Shown here: positions 31,221 to 40,413 of the stretch, in pieces
How the letters are laid out: each line of letters opens with the position of its first letter
Numbering within the stretch: position 1 is the first letter of the stretch
Assembly: GCF_002102155.1 (NCBI RefSeq)
Contig: NZ_LQOU01000009.1
Location: 1-64,000 of the forward strand
Source: Mycobacterium europaeum
GTDB taxonomy: Bacteria > Actinomycetota > Actinomycetes > Mycobacteriales > Mycobacteriaceae
Direction: 5' to 3'
DNA: 64,000 nucleotides
Translations under genes and position numbers: made by a program
Notes under the pieces: model-generated
Told to the model about the DNA's origin: nothing
Databases searched by the model: none
The model's input: the letters and a program-made list of their open reading frames with translations, nothing else

Positions 31221-33257
31221 TCAGTCCGCGGGCTGGTGGGAGCGCTTCGGCGTCTCGTCGCGCCGCGCCAACTCGGCCAGCATCGCGTTGTAGGCGACCA
31301 ACTCGGCGTCGTCGTCGCGGTCGGCGGCGCGGTCCAGCCGGCGGGCCGTGCGTTTGTCGCTGCGCGCCCACTGCACCAACAGCGCGAGCATCACGATCAC
31401 CAGGGGCACCTCCCCCGCCGCCCAGGCGATGCCACCGCCGAGTCGCTGGTCCCCCAGCAGGTCGGTGTGCCAGCTCAATCCGAGCGACCGGTAGTAGTCG
31501 GCGCCGAGGACTTTGCGGGTGCCCATCAACACCACCCCGAAGAACGCGTGCAGGGGCAGGGACGCGAACACCACGCCCACCTTGGCCAGCGGGGGGATCG
31601 GGCGCGGGGTGGGGTCGACCCCGATGACGATCCAATAGAAGACGTAGCCGCTGAGCAGGAAGTGCACGTTCATCGCCAGGTGCCCCGCGTGGCTGCTGAC
31701 GGCGGTGTCGAACAGGTCGGAAAGGTACAGCCCGTAGAACCCGGCGACGAACAACACGGTGGCGACCACGGGGTTGGTGACGAAGCGTGAATAGCGGCTG
31801 TGCAGCGCGGCCAAGAGCCATTCCCGCATCCCGGGCGGGTCGTCGCGGCCCGCGGCGGGCAGCGCCCGCAGCGCCAGGCTGACCGGGGCGCCGAGCACCA
31901 GCAGGATCGGGACCAGCATCGACAGGCCCATGTGGGCGATCATGTGCACGCTGAACATCGCCGGCATGTAGCGGCCGATCCCCGAGGAGGTGACGAACAG
32001 CAACGTGAAACAGCCGAGCAGCCACGCGGCGGTCCGGCCCGGCGGCCACGCATCCCCCCGGCGGCGCAGCCGCAGCACGGCGGCCACGTAGAGAACCGCG
32101 AAGACGATGGCGGCCGTGCCGAAGATCAGGTCGAAGCGCCAGTCGAACAGGATGCGCGCCGGAGTCAGCGGCCCGTCGAAGTCGTAGCCGATCTCGGCCT
32201 CGGGGATCGAGGGCAGCCGGTTCGGCGGGGGCGGCGGCGCGGTGCGGCCCAGCCCGACGGCGACGCCGAACGTCAGCCCGAAGACCGCGGCCTCGGCGAG
32301 CGCCAGCCGGAGCAGGGCGCGACGCGCGTCGGGAAGATCCGGTTCCGCCTGCAAGCGGGACACCGCCGAGCGCCGCTGGCGCCAACCGAGGATCCCCAGC
32401 ACGCACAGCGCGGCGAACTTGGCGAGCACCAGGCGCCCGTAGTCCGAGGTGAACAGGTCACCGATCGGGACGCGCACCACAGCGTTCACCACACCGCTGA
32501 GCGCCATCGCGACCCAACACCACAGCGCGATCGCGGAGAACCGCCGTGCCGCCAGGGCGACATACCCCCCGCCGCGCAGCCCGTACGCGGCGAGCGCGAG
32601 CAGGCCACCGGCCCACAGCGCGGCGGCCACCAGGTGGATCAGCAGGCTGTTGGTGGCCAGGTCGTGCGCCCCGCCGGCGGACGAGTGGCCGGTCAACCCC
32701 AGCGGGATCAGCGTCAGCAGGGAGCCGGCGAACAGCAGCGGCGTCCACGACCAGCGCAACACCGGCAGGCTGGCCAGCATCACCACCGCGGCCAGCGCCG
32801 CAGTCCAGCGCCACGCGGAGGCGTTGGTGACCAGACCGGCCACCGACCAGATCCGCACCGGGTCCAGGAGCGCGACCAGCGGCCGCCCCGACACGTCGGA
32901 AATGGTGAGCGGGACCAGCAGCGCGGCGCACACCGCCCACACCCCCGACGCGACCGTTCCCAGGCGAAGCGCCCGATAGCCGTCGGCGTCCAGGACGCCG
33001 TTGCGTTGCGGCGGCACGAAAAAGGCCGCGAACAGGAACGACCCGACCGCGAGCACCGCGGCGATCTCCCCGGCCGCCCGGACGAACGGCAGCCCCAGAG
33101 TGGTAGCGGGGCCGGGGTTCGGCAGGCCGGTGGCCGTCAGCGCGTCGGCCAGCGACAGGGCTCCGATGCCGGCGGCCGTGCAGCCGGCCAGCACGGCAAC
33201 GCCGGTCAGCATCGGCCACACCAGCGCGCGTGGGGCCACAGCCCGATCGACCGTCAT
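31221..33257 (-). CDS. CopD-CtaG fusion membrane protein (Rv0102-like), copper delivery to cytochrome oxidase
   Basis: 678 aa with about 14-16 membrane helices. The N-terminal half is a CopD-type copper-resistance domain with SLLIHLVAAALWAGGLLALA as its marker, ending near 330. The C-terminal half is a caa3_CtaG domain with MPAMFSVHMIAHMGLSMLVP and SSHAGHLAMNVHFLLSGYVFYW, whose His/Met residues are likely copper ligands. CtaG proteins load Cu into cytochrome c oxidase; CopD moves copper across the membrane. M. tuberculosis has the homologue Rv0102 elsewhere on its chromosome; here the gene lies between ssb and plsB2, near CtaJ/PRSAF1 and the copper operator. The C-terminal tail is soluble and Arg/Asp-rich. 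Confidence 0.85.
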   Translation of the reverse strand: MTVDRAVAPRALVWPMLTGVAVLAGCTAAGIGALSLADALTATGLPNPGPATTLGLPFVRAAGEIAAVLAVGSFLFAAFFVPPQRNGVLDADGYRALRLGTVASGVWAVCAALLVPLTISDVSGRPLVALLDPVRIWSVAGLVTNASAWRWTAALAAVVMLASLPVLRWSWTPLLFAGSLLTLIPLGLTGHSSAGGAHDLATNSLLIHLVAAALWAGGLLALAAYGLRGGGYVALAARRFSAIALWCWVAMALSGVVNAVVRVPIGDLFTSDYGRLVLAKFAALCVLGILGWRQRRSAVSRLQAEPDLPDARRALLRLALAEAAVFGLTFGVAVGLGRTAPPPPPNRLPSIPEAEIGYDFDGPLTPARILFDWRFDLIFGTAAIVFAVLYVAAVLRLRRRGDAWPPGRTAAWLLGCFTLLFVTSSGIGRYMPAMFSVHMIAHMGLSMLVPILLVLGAPVSLALRALPAAGRDDPPGMREWLLAALHSRYSRFVTNPVVATVLFVAGFYGLYLSDLFDTAVSSHAGHLAMNVHFLLSGYVFYWIVIGVDPTPRPIPPLAKVGVVFASLPLHAFFGVVLMGTRKVLGADYYRSLGLSWHTDLLGDQRLGGGIAWAAGEVPLVIVMLALLVQWARSDKRTARRLDRAADRDDDAELVAYNAMLAELARRDETPKRSHQPAD

Positions 33258-33286
33258 ACAGCCAGGGTATGGCCGTGCGCCGGCGG

Positions 33287-35638
33287 CTATCGAGGCAGGC
33301 GCTCCTCACGCGCCTTGGTCTCGCGGGCGACGAACTGGTCGCGGGCGATCCGTCCGACGTGATCGGAGTCCCGCAGGATGCCCCCAAGTTCCCGCCGGAA
33401 AGCGATCCGCCGTTCGGCGAGATCGGGCGCGGGTGCGATCAGGTCCTGATCGGCGACCACCTGGTACGCGGTGGCGAACAGCAGCGTCGACACCGATTCG
33501 CTGCTGCGGACGCGCGTCTGCGCCACGTATTGTCGGCCAACCCCGAGCGCGGATTCCGTCAATTCCTTCTGATCGACGTCGGGTGGCGCGTCCCGCAGCA
33601 CGTCGGCGACGATCTCGTACGCCTCGAAGAACACCCGCAGCATCGCGTCCGCCATCAGCGGCCGCTTGGCGAACAGCAGCGCGTCGATCTCCTCGCCGCC
33701 GGCGGCGACGTGGGCTTCCCAATCGTCGTGCCAGGCCATCTCTTCGGCGATGTTCTCCCGAAACGCCGCCGAGTCCGCGAAGTAGAAGTCGAACTTCAGG
33801 AGGTCGCGCAGCCGCATCGCCTGATCCCAGAAGGCCTGCATGCGGTCGCCCTCGACGTGCCGGGCGTGGGCCAGCGCGAGTTCGACGATCGACGTCTCCA
33901 GGAAGGCGTGGATCAGCGAGTTGCGGTAGAACGCCGCCGCGTGCTGTTCGTCGGGGGCGATGCGCCACACCGGCTCGCGGCCGCCGTCGACCCGGGTGAT
34001 CGGGTGCCCGTTGGACAACGCGTCGACCGCCGCCCGCACCCCGTCGCGCGAGCGCAGCCGCAACGCGCTCGTCGACATGGGGGTCTGCTTGCGTTCCAGA
34101 TAGTCGAGCGAGTCCTGCAGGGTGTGGTGCAGCTGGTCGAGCGTCAGCGCCGCGCCGCGGGTGGTCAGCAGCAGCGCACACACCAGGCCCGTCGCGGTCA
34201 CCGGCGTCGCCTGCAGGATCCGCCAGGCGACCTCGAATGACATCTTCTGCAGCGCAAGCCTTTTCGCGTCCTGGTCGTGGGTCATGGGGCCGTGGGCCGG
34301 GCCGAGGTATTGGCGCATCGACACGGCTTCGGGAAAGCGGACGTAGATCTTGCCGTAGTTGCGCTCGCCCTGCGCGCGGATGAAGTTGTACAGCCAGCCG
34401 ACGCCTTCGGGCGTCTTCTCGCCGCCGCGGGCGTAGGCCGCGTACTCGTCGGTCTCGTGCAGCTGGTCGAAACTGATGGACACCGGCTGCAGGAGGATGT
34501 CCTCGCTGCGGCCGTCCAGGTAGGCGTCGGCGACGTAGGACAGCAGGCCGAGCTTCGGGGGCAGCATCTTGCCGGTGCGCGACCGGGTGCCCTCGATGGA
34601 CCAACTCAGGTTGAACCGCTTTTCGACGATGTAGCCGACGTATTCGCGCAGGACGTACTTGTAGAGCGGGTTTGCGCCGATGTTGCGGCGGATGAAGATG
34701 ACCCCGGACCGGCGCAACAGCGGACCCATCGCGCCGAATGACAGGTTGATCCCCGCGAACACATGCACGGGCGGCAGCCGATTCTCCTGCATCGCCACGG
34801 GGACCACCGCGCCGTCGATGTAGGAGCGGTGCGAGAACAACAGCACCGCGGGATGGGTTTCCAGGGCGGCGCGCATCGCCGCGACCTGATACCCGTCGTA
34901 GTCGATCTCCGGATCGAACCCGCGGCTGATCGCCCTGCTGAGCACGGACACGAGGTCGACGGACACCCTGCTCCAGCCGGTGGAGAGTTCGTCGAGCATC
35001 CGGCCGGCTTCCTCGACGGTCGCGCCGGGGATCTTCTTCAGCCCGGCGCGAAACCGGCTGGACTCCAAGATCTCCGGCTTCACCAGCCGCGGAGACTTGT
35101 ACTGCGGCCCCAGGATTCGATACTCCACTCGTTCCAGCGCCAGCAGCGCGCGGCGGATCACGAACCGGGCGAAGTCGGTCTCGTTCTCGCCGACGGTGAT
35201 GTCGCGCCATTGCTGGCGCAGTTCGGACACCTTTGCCGGTTCGCCGGCCACCACCCGCGCCCGCCGGGGGGCGTTGCGCACGATGTGCAACTGCTGACGG
35301 TCGTTGGGGTGGTAGGGATCCCGCCCGGGCAGCAGGCCGGCCAGCTTGGCGATCCTGCCGCGATCCGGTGGCGGCAGCCAGAACACCCGTACCGGCACGA
35401 TGGAACGGTCGCCGTCGCCGCCGGCCTCGAGACGCTCGATCAGTGCGGTCAGCGCGTCGGGTGGCGCGTTGGGCGGCGGCAGTTCGAGGACGTCGAATCT
35501 GGCCCCCGGCTTGTCGCCGCACTGTTGAGCCATCCAGCTTGTGACCAGTTGACGCTCGACCGGCGACGCCATGGACGCCAGCACCAGCGAGTCCTCGCCG
35601 GTGAGGACCGCGGTGGTATCCGCGGCCGGTTCGGTCAC
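33287..35638 (-). CDS. plsB2: Glycerol-3-phosphate acyltransferase PlsB2
   Basis: First acylation of glycerol 3-phosphate in phospholipid and triacylglycerol synthesis (membrane-associated). The acyltransferase block I is HRSYID within [17 protein letters not shown] (HX4D). Block [24 protein letters not shown], block [21 protein letters not shown] and block IV follow. 783 aa (789 in M. tuberculosis). The GTG start at 35638 overlaps the plsC stop (GTGA). Last gene of the operon WS/DGAT-plsC-plsB2, so all acylation steps to triacylglycerol or wax ester are together. Confidence 0.95.
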   Translation of the reverse strand: MTEPAADTTAVLTGEDSLVLASMASPVERQLVTSWMAQQCGDKPGARFDVLELPPPNAPPDALTALIERLEAGGDGDRSIVPVRVFWLPPPDRGRIAKLAGLLPGRDPYHPNDRQQLHIVRNAPRRARVVAGEPAKVSELRQQWRDITVGENETDFARFVIRRALLALERVEYRILGPQYKSPRLVKPEILESSRFRAGLKKIPGATVEEAGRMLDELSTGWSRVSVDLVSVLSRAISRGFDPEIDYDGYQVAAMRAALETHPAVLLFSHRSYIDGAVVPVAMQENRLPPVHVFAGINLSFGAMGPLLRRSGVIFIRRNIGANPLYKYVLREYVGYIVEKRFNLSWSIEGTRSRTGKMLPPKLGLLSYVADAYLDGRSEDILLQPVSISFDQLHETDEYAAYARGGEKTPEGVGWLYNFIRAQGERNYGKIYVRFPEAVSMRQYLGPAHGPMTHDQDAKRLALQKMSFEVAWRILQATPVTATGLVCALLLTTRGAALTLDQLHHTLQDSLDYLERKQTPMSTSALRLRSRDGVRAAVDALSNGHPITRVDGGREPVWRIAPDEQHAAAFYRNSLIHAFLETSIVELALAHARHVEGDRMQAFWDQAMRLRDLLKFDFYFADSAAFRENIAEEMAWHDDWEAHVAAGGEEIDALLFAKRPLMADAMLRVFFEAYEIVADVLRDAPPDVDQKELTESALGVGRQYVAQTRVRSSESVSTLLFATAYQVVADQDLIAPAPDLAERRIAFRRELGGILRDSDHVGRIARDQFVARETKAREERLPR

Positions 35639-37299
35639 GGCTGCCCTTCGGTCGGTTCGGCGTTGACGGCTTCCTCGGCGGGAGGGGGTTTCGGCGCGGC
35701 CTTCTTCGCGGGCGCGGCCTTCTTCGCCGTCGCCTTCGGGACAGCTTTGGCCGCAGTCTTTTTCACCGGCGCCTTGGCCTTCGTCGCGGTCTTCTTCTCC
35801 GCGTACAGGCCGACCTGGGGCAGCTCGTCGCCGACGGGCCAGTCGGCCAGCGTGTCCAGGTACAGCTGGCGAACCTCGGCGATGCGCTCCGGCAGGTTCT
35901 CGACGGTCCAGTCCTGCACCGAAATCGGCGGAAACACCGCGACATCGACCGTGCCGGGATTGACCACGGTGGAGTTCCGGGCGGCGACGATCTCGGCGTT
36001 GCGGATCACGATCGGAACGATCGGGATGCCGGCCGCCATGGCCAGGCGGAACGGCCCCTTCTTGAACGGCCCGACCTCGGTGGTGTCGACCCGGGTGCCT
36101 TCGGGGGCGATCACGATCGACAGCCCCTTCCTGGCCCGGTCCTCGACCTCGCGCATCGTCTCGACCGCCGCGACGGGATCGTCGCGGTCGATGAACACGC
36201 CATCGAGCAGCTTGCCGAGCGTCCCCATGACCGGGTCCTTCTGCAGCTCCTTCTTGCCCACGCCGATCCAGTTGTCGCGCACCAGCGCGCCGGCGATGAC
36301 GGGGTCAACCTGGTTGCGGTGATTGAAGATGAACACCGCCGGCCGCTGCGCGGTCAGGTTCTCCTGGCCGATGACGTTGAGGTGCACGCCGGTGATCGCC
36401 AGCGACAGCTGGGAGAACGTCGAGGTGAAGAAATTGACGCCGCGCCGGCGGTTGCGGGTCAGCACGCCGATGCCCACGGCACCGGCGGCGACCGGGAACA
36501 TCGAGCCGAAGCCGGCGAGGGTGCGCAGCTGGCGCCGCAGACCCACCGGACCCCGGCTGCTGAATCGCAGGATCGGCCAGCCGCGGCGCTTGGCCACGGC
36601 GGCCATCTTGCCCTCGGGATTGGTCGGGCGCGGGTTGCCGACCAGATACATCAGGGCGACGTCCTCGTCGCCGTCGGCGTAGAAGTAGCTGTCCTTGAGG
36701 TCGATGCCGTTCTCGGCCGCAAACCGTTGCACCGCAGCGGCTTTGCCGGGTCCCCACAGGATCGGCTTCTGCACGCCGCCGGTGAGGATCCCGTCCTCGG
36801 TGGTCTCGAACTTGTTGGTCAACATGTTCGAGATGCCCAGGAACCGCGCCACCGGGTTGACCTGGATGGTCAGGGCCGAGGAGCTGAGCACCACGGTGTG
36901 CCCGCGAGCCACGTGCGCGCGCACCAACTCGCGCATCTCCGGGTAGATCCGTGACTCGATGCGCTGCACGAACAGTCGCTCACCGATCTCCTCCAGGTCG
37001 TCGAGCACGCGGCCGGCGAGCGCGGCGGCGGCCTTGCCGATGAGATCCTCGAACTCGATGCGGCCCAGCGTGTGACTCAGGCCGGCCTGCACCATGCCGA
37101 GCAGCTCACCCACGCCCATGTCGCGGCGCAGCAGCCGCTCCTGGGTGAGGATCACCGCCGTGAAGCCGGCCACCAGCGTCCCGTCGAGGTCGAAGAACGC
37201 GCCGATCTTGGGGCCCGGCGGGCTGGCCATGATTTCGGCGACCGAGCCGGGCAGACGCATGTCCCCGCCAGCAGTTCCTTCGTCTTTCTCGGCGCTCAT
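35635..37299 (-). CDS. plsC: PlsC: HAD phosphatase fused to 1-acylglycerol-3-phosphate acyltransferase
   Basis: 554 aa bifunctional-type protein. The N-terminal HAD (SerB-like) domain has the nucleophile motif [30 protein letters not shown] and [17 protein letters not shown]. The C-terminal acyltransferase has [14 protein letters not shown] (HX4D) and [23 protein letters not shown] (block III). It ends in a Lys/Ala/Pro-rich tail of about 50 residues ([21 protein letters not shown]), resembling histone-like tails. It would make phosphatidic acid, and the HAD part could dephosphorylate it to diacylglycerol for the WS/DGAT encoded upstream. ATGA overlap with that gene. M. tuberculosis PlsC is about 580 aa. 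Confidence 0.93.
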   Translation of the reverse strand: MSAEKDEGTAGGDMRLPGSVAEIMASPPGPKIGAFFDLDGTLVAGFTAVILTQERLLRRDMGVGELLGMVQAGLSHTLGRIEFEDLIGKAAAALAGRVLDDLEEIGERLFVQRIESRIYPEMRELVRAHVARGHTVVLSSSALTIQVNPVARFLGISNMLTNKFETTEDGILTGGVQKPILWGPGKAAAVQRFAAENGIDLKDSYFYADGDEDVALMYLVGNPRPTNPEGKMAAVAKRRGWPILRFSSRGPVGLRRQLRTLAGFGSMFPVAAGAVGIGVLTRNRRRGVNFFTSTFSQLSLAITGVHLNVIGQENLTAQRPAVFIFNHRNQVDPVIAGALVRDNWIGVGKKELQKDPVMGTLGKLLDGVFIDRDDPVAAVETMREVEDRARKGLSIVIAPEGTRVDTTEVGPFKKGPFRLAMAAGIPIVPIVIRNAEIVAARNSTVVNPGTVDVAVFPPISVQDWTVENLPERIAEVRQLYLDTLADWPVGDELPQVGLYAEKKTATKAKAPVKKTAAKAVPKATAKKAAPAKKAAPKPPPAEEAVNAEPTEGQP

Positions 37300-38765
37300 G
37301 AGCCCGCCACCGTCCGCGCCGACGTCGCCGGTTCGGTGAACGAGGCGGGCACCGCGTGGGGTGCCGAATCACTGGCCAGCGCCAGGATTTCGTCGAAGCC
37401 CTCCAACAGGCATTGGGCGAACAGCGGCTCGTTGCGCACCGCCGCCCGGTCGTAACGCACGGTGATGGTGCACCAGCCGCCGCGCGAGATCAGCACGACC
37501 ATCATCGCCACCCCCGGCAGCGGGCCGATACCGTACTGCCGCAACACCTTTGCGCCGGCGATGTAGGTGTCTCCGGGGTACACCGGGACGTTGCTGGCCT
37601 GCACGTCGGAGCCGATCACCGAACCGGTGAGGCCCTCGAGCACCGCGGTCGGCAGGACGCTGAGCAGTGGCGCGACGGAACCGATGATGTTCATCGCGGG
37701 CTCGTCGCGGCGCTGCGTCATCTGCGCGCGGATCTTCTTCATCCGCGAAACCGGGTCGACGGTACCCACGGGCGCGGCCAGGTTGACGCCGGTGAACCGG
37801 TTGCCCCCGGCCGTGTCGGCCTCGGCCCGCAGGTTCACCGGCACCGCCATCGGCAGCGTGCTGATGGGCACGCCGAGCGCCTCGTGGTAGCGGCGCAATG
37901 CGCCGCAGAGGCCGGCGAGATAGGCGTCGTTGATCGATCCCCCACCGGCCTTCGCGGCCCGGTGCAGGTCGGCGAGCGGAATGTCGATCGCCTCGGTGCG
38001 GGTGGCCAGGCTGCGCCGCCGCAGCAGCGGCGACGGCTCGGCCGCCCGGTTGAGCACCCGCATGCCCGAGAGGGCGTAACCCACGACGCCGGACACGGTG
38101 GACGCGGGTTCGAGGACCGCACGCCCGGCCGCCGAGACCGCCCCGGACACCGCGCTCAGGACGCCGCCGACCACGGCGGTGGGCAGGTGGTTGATGCCTT
38201 GGCGCATCAGGTCATTGGGCGTGAGGTCCTGCGGAATGGGCAGCGGGGGCGTCGGCTTGGCCGGCGGGTTGCGCTCCAGGTCGTAGATTTCGGCGAACAT
38301 CTGCACCCCGCCGACGCCGTCGGTGACCGCGTGGCTGACGTGCAGCAGCGTCGCGGCCTTCCCGTCGGGCAGACCCTCGACCAGGGTGGCCGTCCACAGC
38401 GGCCGGGAGATGTCCATCGGCGACTGCAGCATCACCTCGGCGAGGTTGAAGACGTCGCGCATCGTGCCGGGTTCGGCCACCCGCATCCGCCGGACGTGGA
38501 ACTCGAGGTTGAAGTCGGGGTCCACCACCCAGCGCGGCGACGCCGTCGGCAGGGTCGGCACGACCACCTTCTGCCGCAGCCGCAACACCCGTCGGGAGGC
38601 GTTTTCGAATCGGGTCAGGAACTTGTCCCAGTCCGGCGTGGTGTCCAGGAGCTCCAGCGCCATGATCCCCGACCGCGTCCGCGGATTCGCTTCGCCCCGA
38701 TGCATCAGATAGTCGACCGGTCCCAGCTGGTCGGACAATTTCACGACCCCATCGGACTCAGTCAT
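37296..38765 (-). CDS. Wax ester synthase/diacylglycerol acyltransferase (WS/DGAT, Rv2484c-like)
   Basis: Final acyl transfer to diacylglycerol or fatty alcohol, making storage triacylglycerol or wax esters. The catalytic HHXXXDG box appears as SHAVTDG (residues about 135-141), the first His replaced by Ser as in some family members. Other conserved parts: PLWTATLVEGL, RAEADTAGGNRFTGVNL and a final GWCTITVRYD. 489 aa (491 in M. tuberculosis). First gene of a coupled three-gene operon with plsC and plsB2 (ATGA and GTGA overlaps). Confidence 0.93.
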   Translation of the reverse strand: MTESDGVVKLSDQLGPVDYLMHRGEANPRTRSGIMALELLDTTPDWDKFLTRFENASRRVLRLRQKVVVPTLPTASPRWVVDPDFNLEFHVRRMRVAEPGTMRDVFNLAEVMLQSPMDISRPLWTATLVEGLPDGKAATLLHVSHAVTDGVGGVQMFAEIYDLERNPPAKPTPPLPIPQDLTPNDLMRQGINHLPTAVVGGVLSAVSGAVSAAGRAVLEPASTVSGVVGYALSGMRVLNRAAEPSPLLRRRSLATRTEAIDIPLADLHRAAKAGGGSINDAYLAGLCGALRRYHEALGVPISTLPMAVPVNLRAEADTAGGNRFTGVNLAAPVGTVDPVSRMKKIRAQMTQRRDEPAMNIIGSVAPLLSVLPTAVLEGLTGSVIGSDVQASNVPVYPGDTYIAGAKVLRQYGIGPLPGVAMMVVLISRGGWCTITVRYDRAAVRNEPLFAQCLLEGFDEILALASDSAPHAVPASFTEPATSARTVAGS

Positions 38766-38905
38766 CGCTCTCCGACCGACCCGCCAAGCCTGTCACCGAA
38801 GATCAAGCCTCCTGCCTCGGACCCACCACCAACCCCATCGCCAACACAACGCTAGTCGGGTTGCCGCGCTGGTGAAAGGAGCGGTCGGGGCCGGGCGCCG
38901 CCGGC

Positions 38906-40153
38906 TCAGCTGGCCGACGTGGCCGCCAGCGGGACGAAGTCCAGCAACGGGCTGACGCGCCGCCCGTACACGACGCCCAGGAAATCCGCGACGGCGTCGG
39001 CGGCCAGCCGCGAGCGGACCGTCGAGAGGATGTCGAACGCGTGGTGGGCGTTGGCGAGTTCGGCGTGGGCCACCGTGGCGGCGCCGGCCGCACGCAGCGC
39101 GGCACAGAAGGCGCGGGCCTGGCTGCTGGGCACCAATTCGTCCTTCTCGCCGTGCAGCACGAAGAAGGGTGGCGCCCCGCTGTGCACGTAGGAGACCGGC
39201 GACGCCGCCCGGAACCGCTCGGGCTCGTCGGCGTAGCGGGCCTTCATGACGAAATGCTCCAGGAACGGCAGCATCAGGTCGTGCATGTGCTCGGCGTCGG
39301 TGAAGTCGTACACCCCGTAATAGGGCGCGACGGCCTGAACCGTGGTGTCGGCGCTTTCGAATCCGGGCTGGAACGCCGGGTCGTTCGGGGTGAGGGCGGC
39401 CAGCGAGGCCAGGTGCCCGCCCGCCGACCCGCCGGTGATCGCGATGAAATCGGGATCACCGCCGTAGTCGGCGATGTTTTGGCGGACCCAGGCGATCGCC
39501 CTCTTCACGTCGATGAGGTGCGCGGGGAACGTCGAGCGCGGGCTCTTGCAGTAGTTGATCGAGACGCAGATCCAGCCGAGTTCGGCCATGCGGCTCATCA
39601 GCGTGTAGGCCTGCACCCGCTTGTCGCCGACGGTCCACGCCCCGCCGGGAACCTGGATCAGCACCGGCGCCCGCCGCCCCGGCGCCAGGTCGTGGCGCCG
39701 CCAGATGTCGAGCAGGTTGTCGCGTCCACCGGGACCGTAGGGGATGTCGGAGGTCTGCGCCGCGTACCGGCGGTGCGGCCCGGGCCTGTTCAACATCCCG
39801 CCGCGCGGGGCGCAGACGGGCCTGATGCCGGCCGGGTGGCAGACCTGCTCGCGGAAGTCCGGACCGAGGGCTTCCTCGAGCGCGGCGCTGAGCGCCCGGT
39901 CCGCCCGTTGCGCCGCCCAACTGGCGCCGATCCGTCCGATGGACGGGTGCGCGACGCGCGACAACGCGTGCCCCGTCACGACGTGCGGGGGAAACTCCGT
40001 GGAGAGCCAGCCGGCGAGGCAGCCCAGCGCCAATGGCGAGCCGCGCAGCAACAACGTGCCGACCCGATAGGCATCCATCGCATCGCCCGCCAGGCGTACG
40101 GCCTGGTTACCAGCCCACGAGCACCGTGAAGCCACGTGCGTGGTCACGCTCAT
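38906..40153 (-). CDS. lipQ: Carboxylesterase LipQ (alpha/beta hydrolase)
   Basis: Hormone-sensitive-lipase-like alpha/beta hydrolase of about 415 aa. Nucleophile elbow ITGGSAGGHLASL (GXSXG). Catalytic Asp likely in VLHGEKDELVPSSQ and His in ELANAHHAFDIL. The usual oxyanion HGGG is VPGGAW here, with Pro in place of the first His. The N-terminal approximately 130 residues form an extra region with hydrophobic stretches (LAGWLSTEFP) and may associate with the membrane. Start ATG 40153 (MSVTTHVASR) with GAGGGG upstream; a GTG at 40183 would add ten residues. M. tuberculosis LipQ is about 421 aa. Confidence 0.9.
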   Translation of the reverse strand: MSVTTHVASRCSWAGNQAVRLAGDAMDAYRVGTLLLRGSPLALGCLAGWLSTEFPPHVVTGHALSRVAHPSIGRIGASWAAQRADRALSAALEEALGPDFREQVCHPAGIRPVCAPRGGMLNRPGPHRRYAAQTSDIPYGPGGRDNLLDIWRRHDLAPGRRAPVLIQVPGGAWTVGDKRVQAYTLMSRMAELGWICVSINYCKSPRSTFPAHLIDVKRAIAWVRQNIADYGGDPDFIAITGGSAGGHLASLAALTPNDPAFQPGFESADTTVQAVAPYYGVYDFTDAEHMHDLMLPFLEHFVMKARYADEPERFRAASPVSYVHSGAPPFFVLHGEKDELVPSSQARAFCAALRAAGAATVAHAELANAHHAFDILSTVRSRLAADAVADFLGVVYGRRVSPLLDFVPLAATSAS

Positions 40154-40261
40154 AGCAACGCCACCCCTCGACGGTATGCACACGCATCCTTGCGGTTAAC
40201 GGCCGATGACCGGCCGATGTTCTACGTGTGTCGAGGTTCCCAACCATAGCCGATAACCGCG

Positions 40262-40284
40262 GCGCGCGAACGCTTTTCGCGCGC
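40262..40284. repeat. 9-bp perfect inverted repeat between lipQ and tRNA-Arg
   Basis: The arm at 40262-40270 (GCGCGCGAA) pairs completely with 40276-40284 (TTCGCGCGC) around a 5-nt loop CGCTT. Because both flanking genes point away from it, it is not a simple terminator. It may be an operator or a cruciform. Confidence 0.6.
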
Positions 40285-40321
40285 GGCGCGGCGGCGAGTC
40301 GGGCACGACACGCCGGTGGAA

Positions 40322-40327
40322 TAGAAT
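40322..40327 (+). promoter_or_regulatory. Likely -10 box of tRNA-Arg
   Basis: TAGAAT fits TANNNT and lies 12 nt before the tRNA 5' end. No good -35 is visible, which is common in mycobacteria. Confidence 0.45.
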
Positions 40328-40339
40328 GACCTGCACATT

Positions 40340-40413
40340 GCCTCCGTAGCTCAGGTGGATAGAGCAAGGGCCTTCTAATCCCTAGGTCGCACGTTCGAGT
40401 CGTGCCGGGGGCA
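40340..40413 (+). tRNA. tRNA-Arg (anticodon TCT)
   Basis: Acceptor GCCTCCG pairs with CGGGGGC (one T-G wobble). D-arm GCTC/GAGC is complete, and the T-arm GCACG-TTCGAGT-CGTGC is perfect. The anticodon loop CTTCTAA gives TCT. The anticodon stem AGGGC/TCCCT has a C-T mismatch at the pair next to the loop. No encoded CCA. The next gene's stop codon begins at the very next base (40414). Confidence 0.95.
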
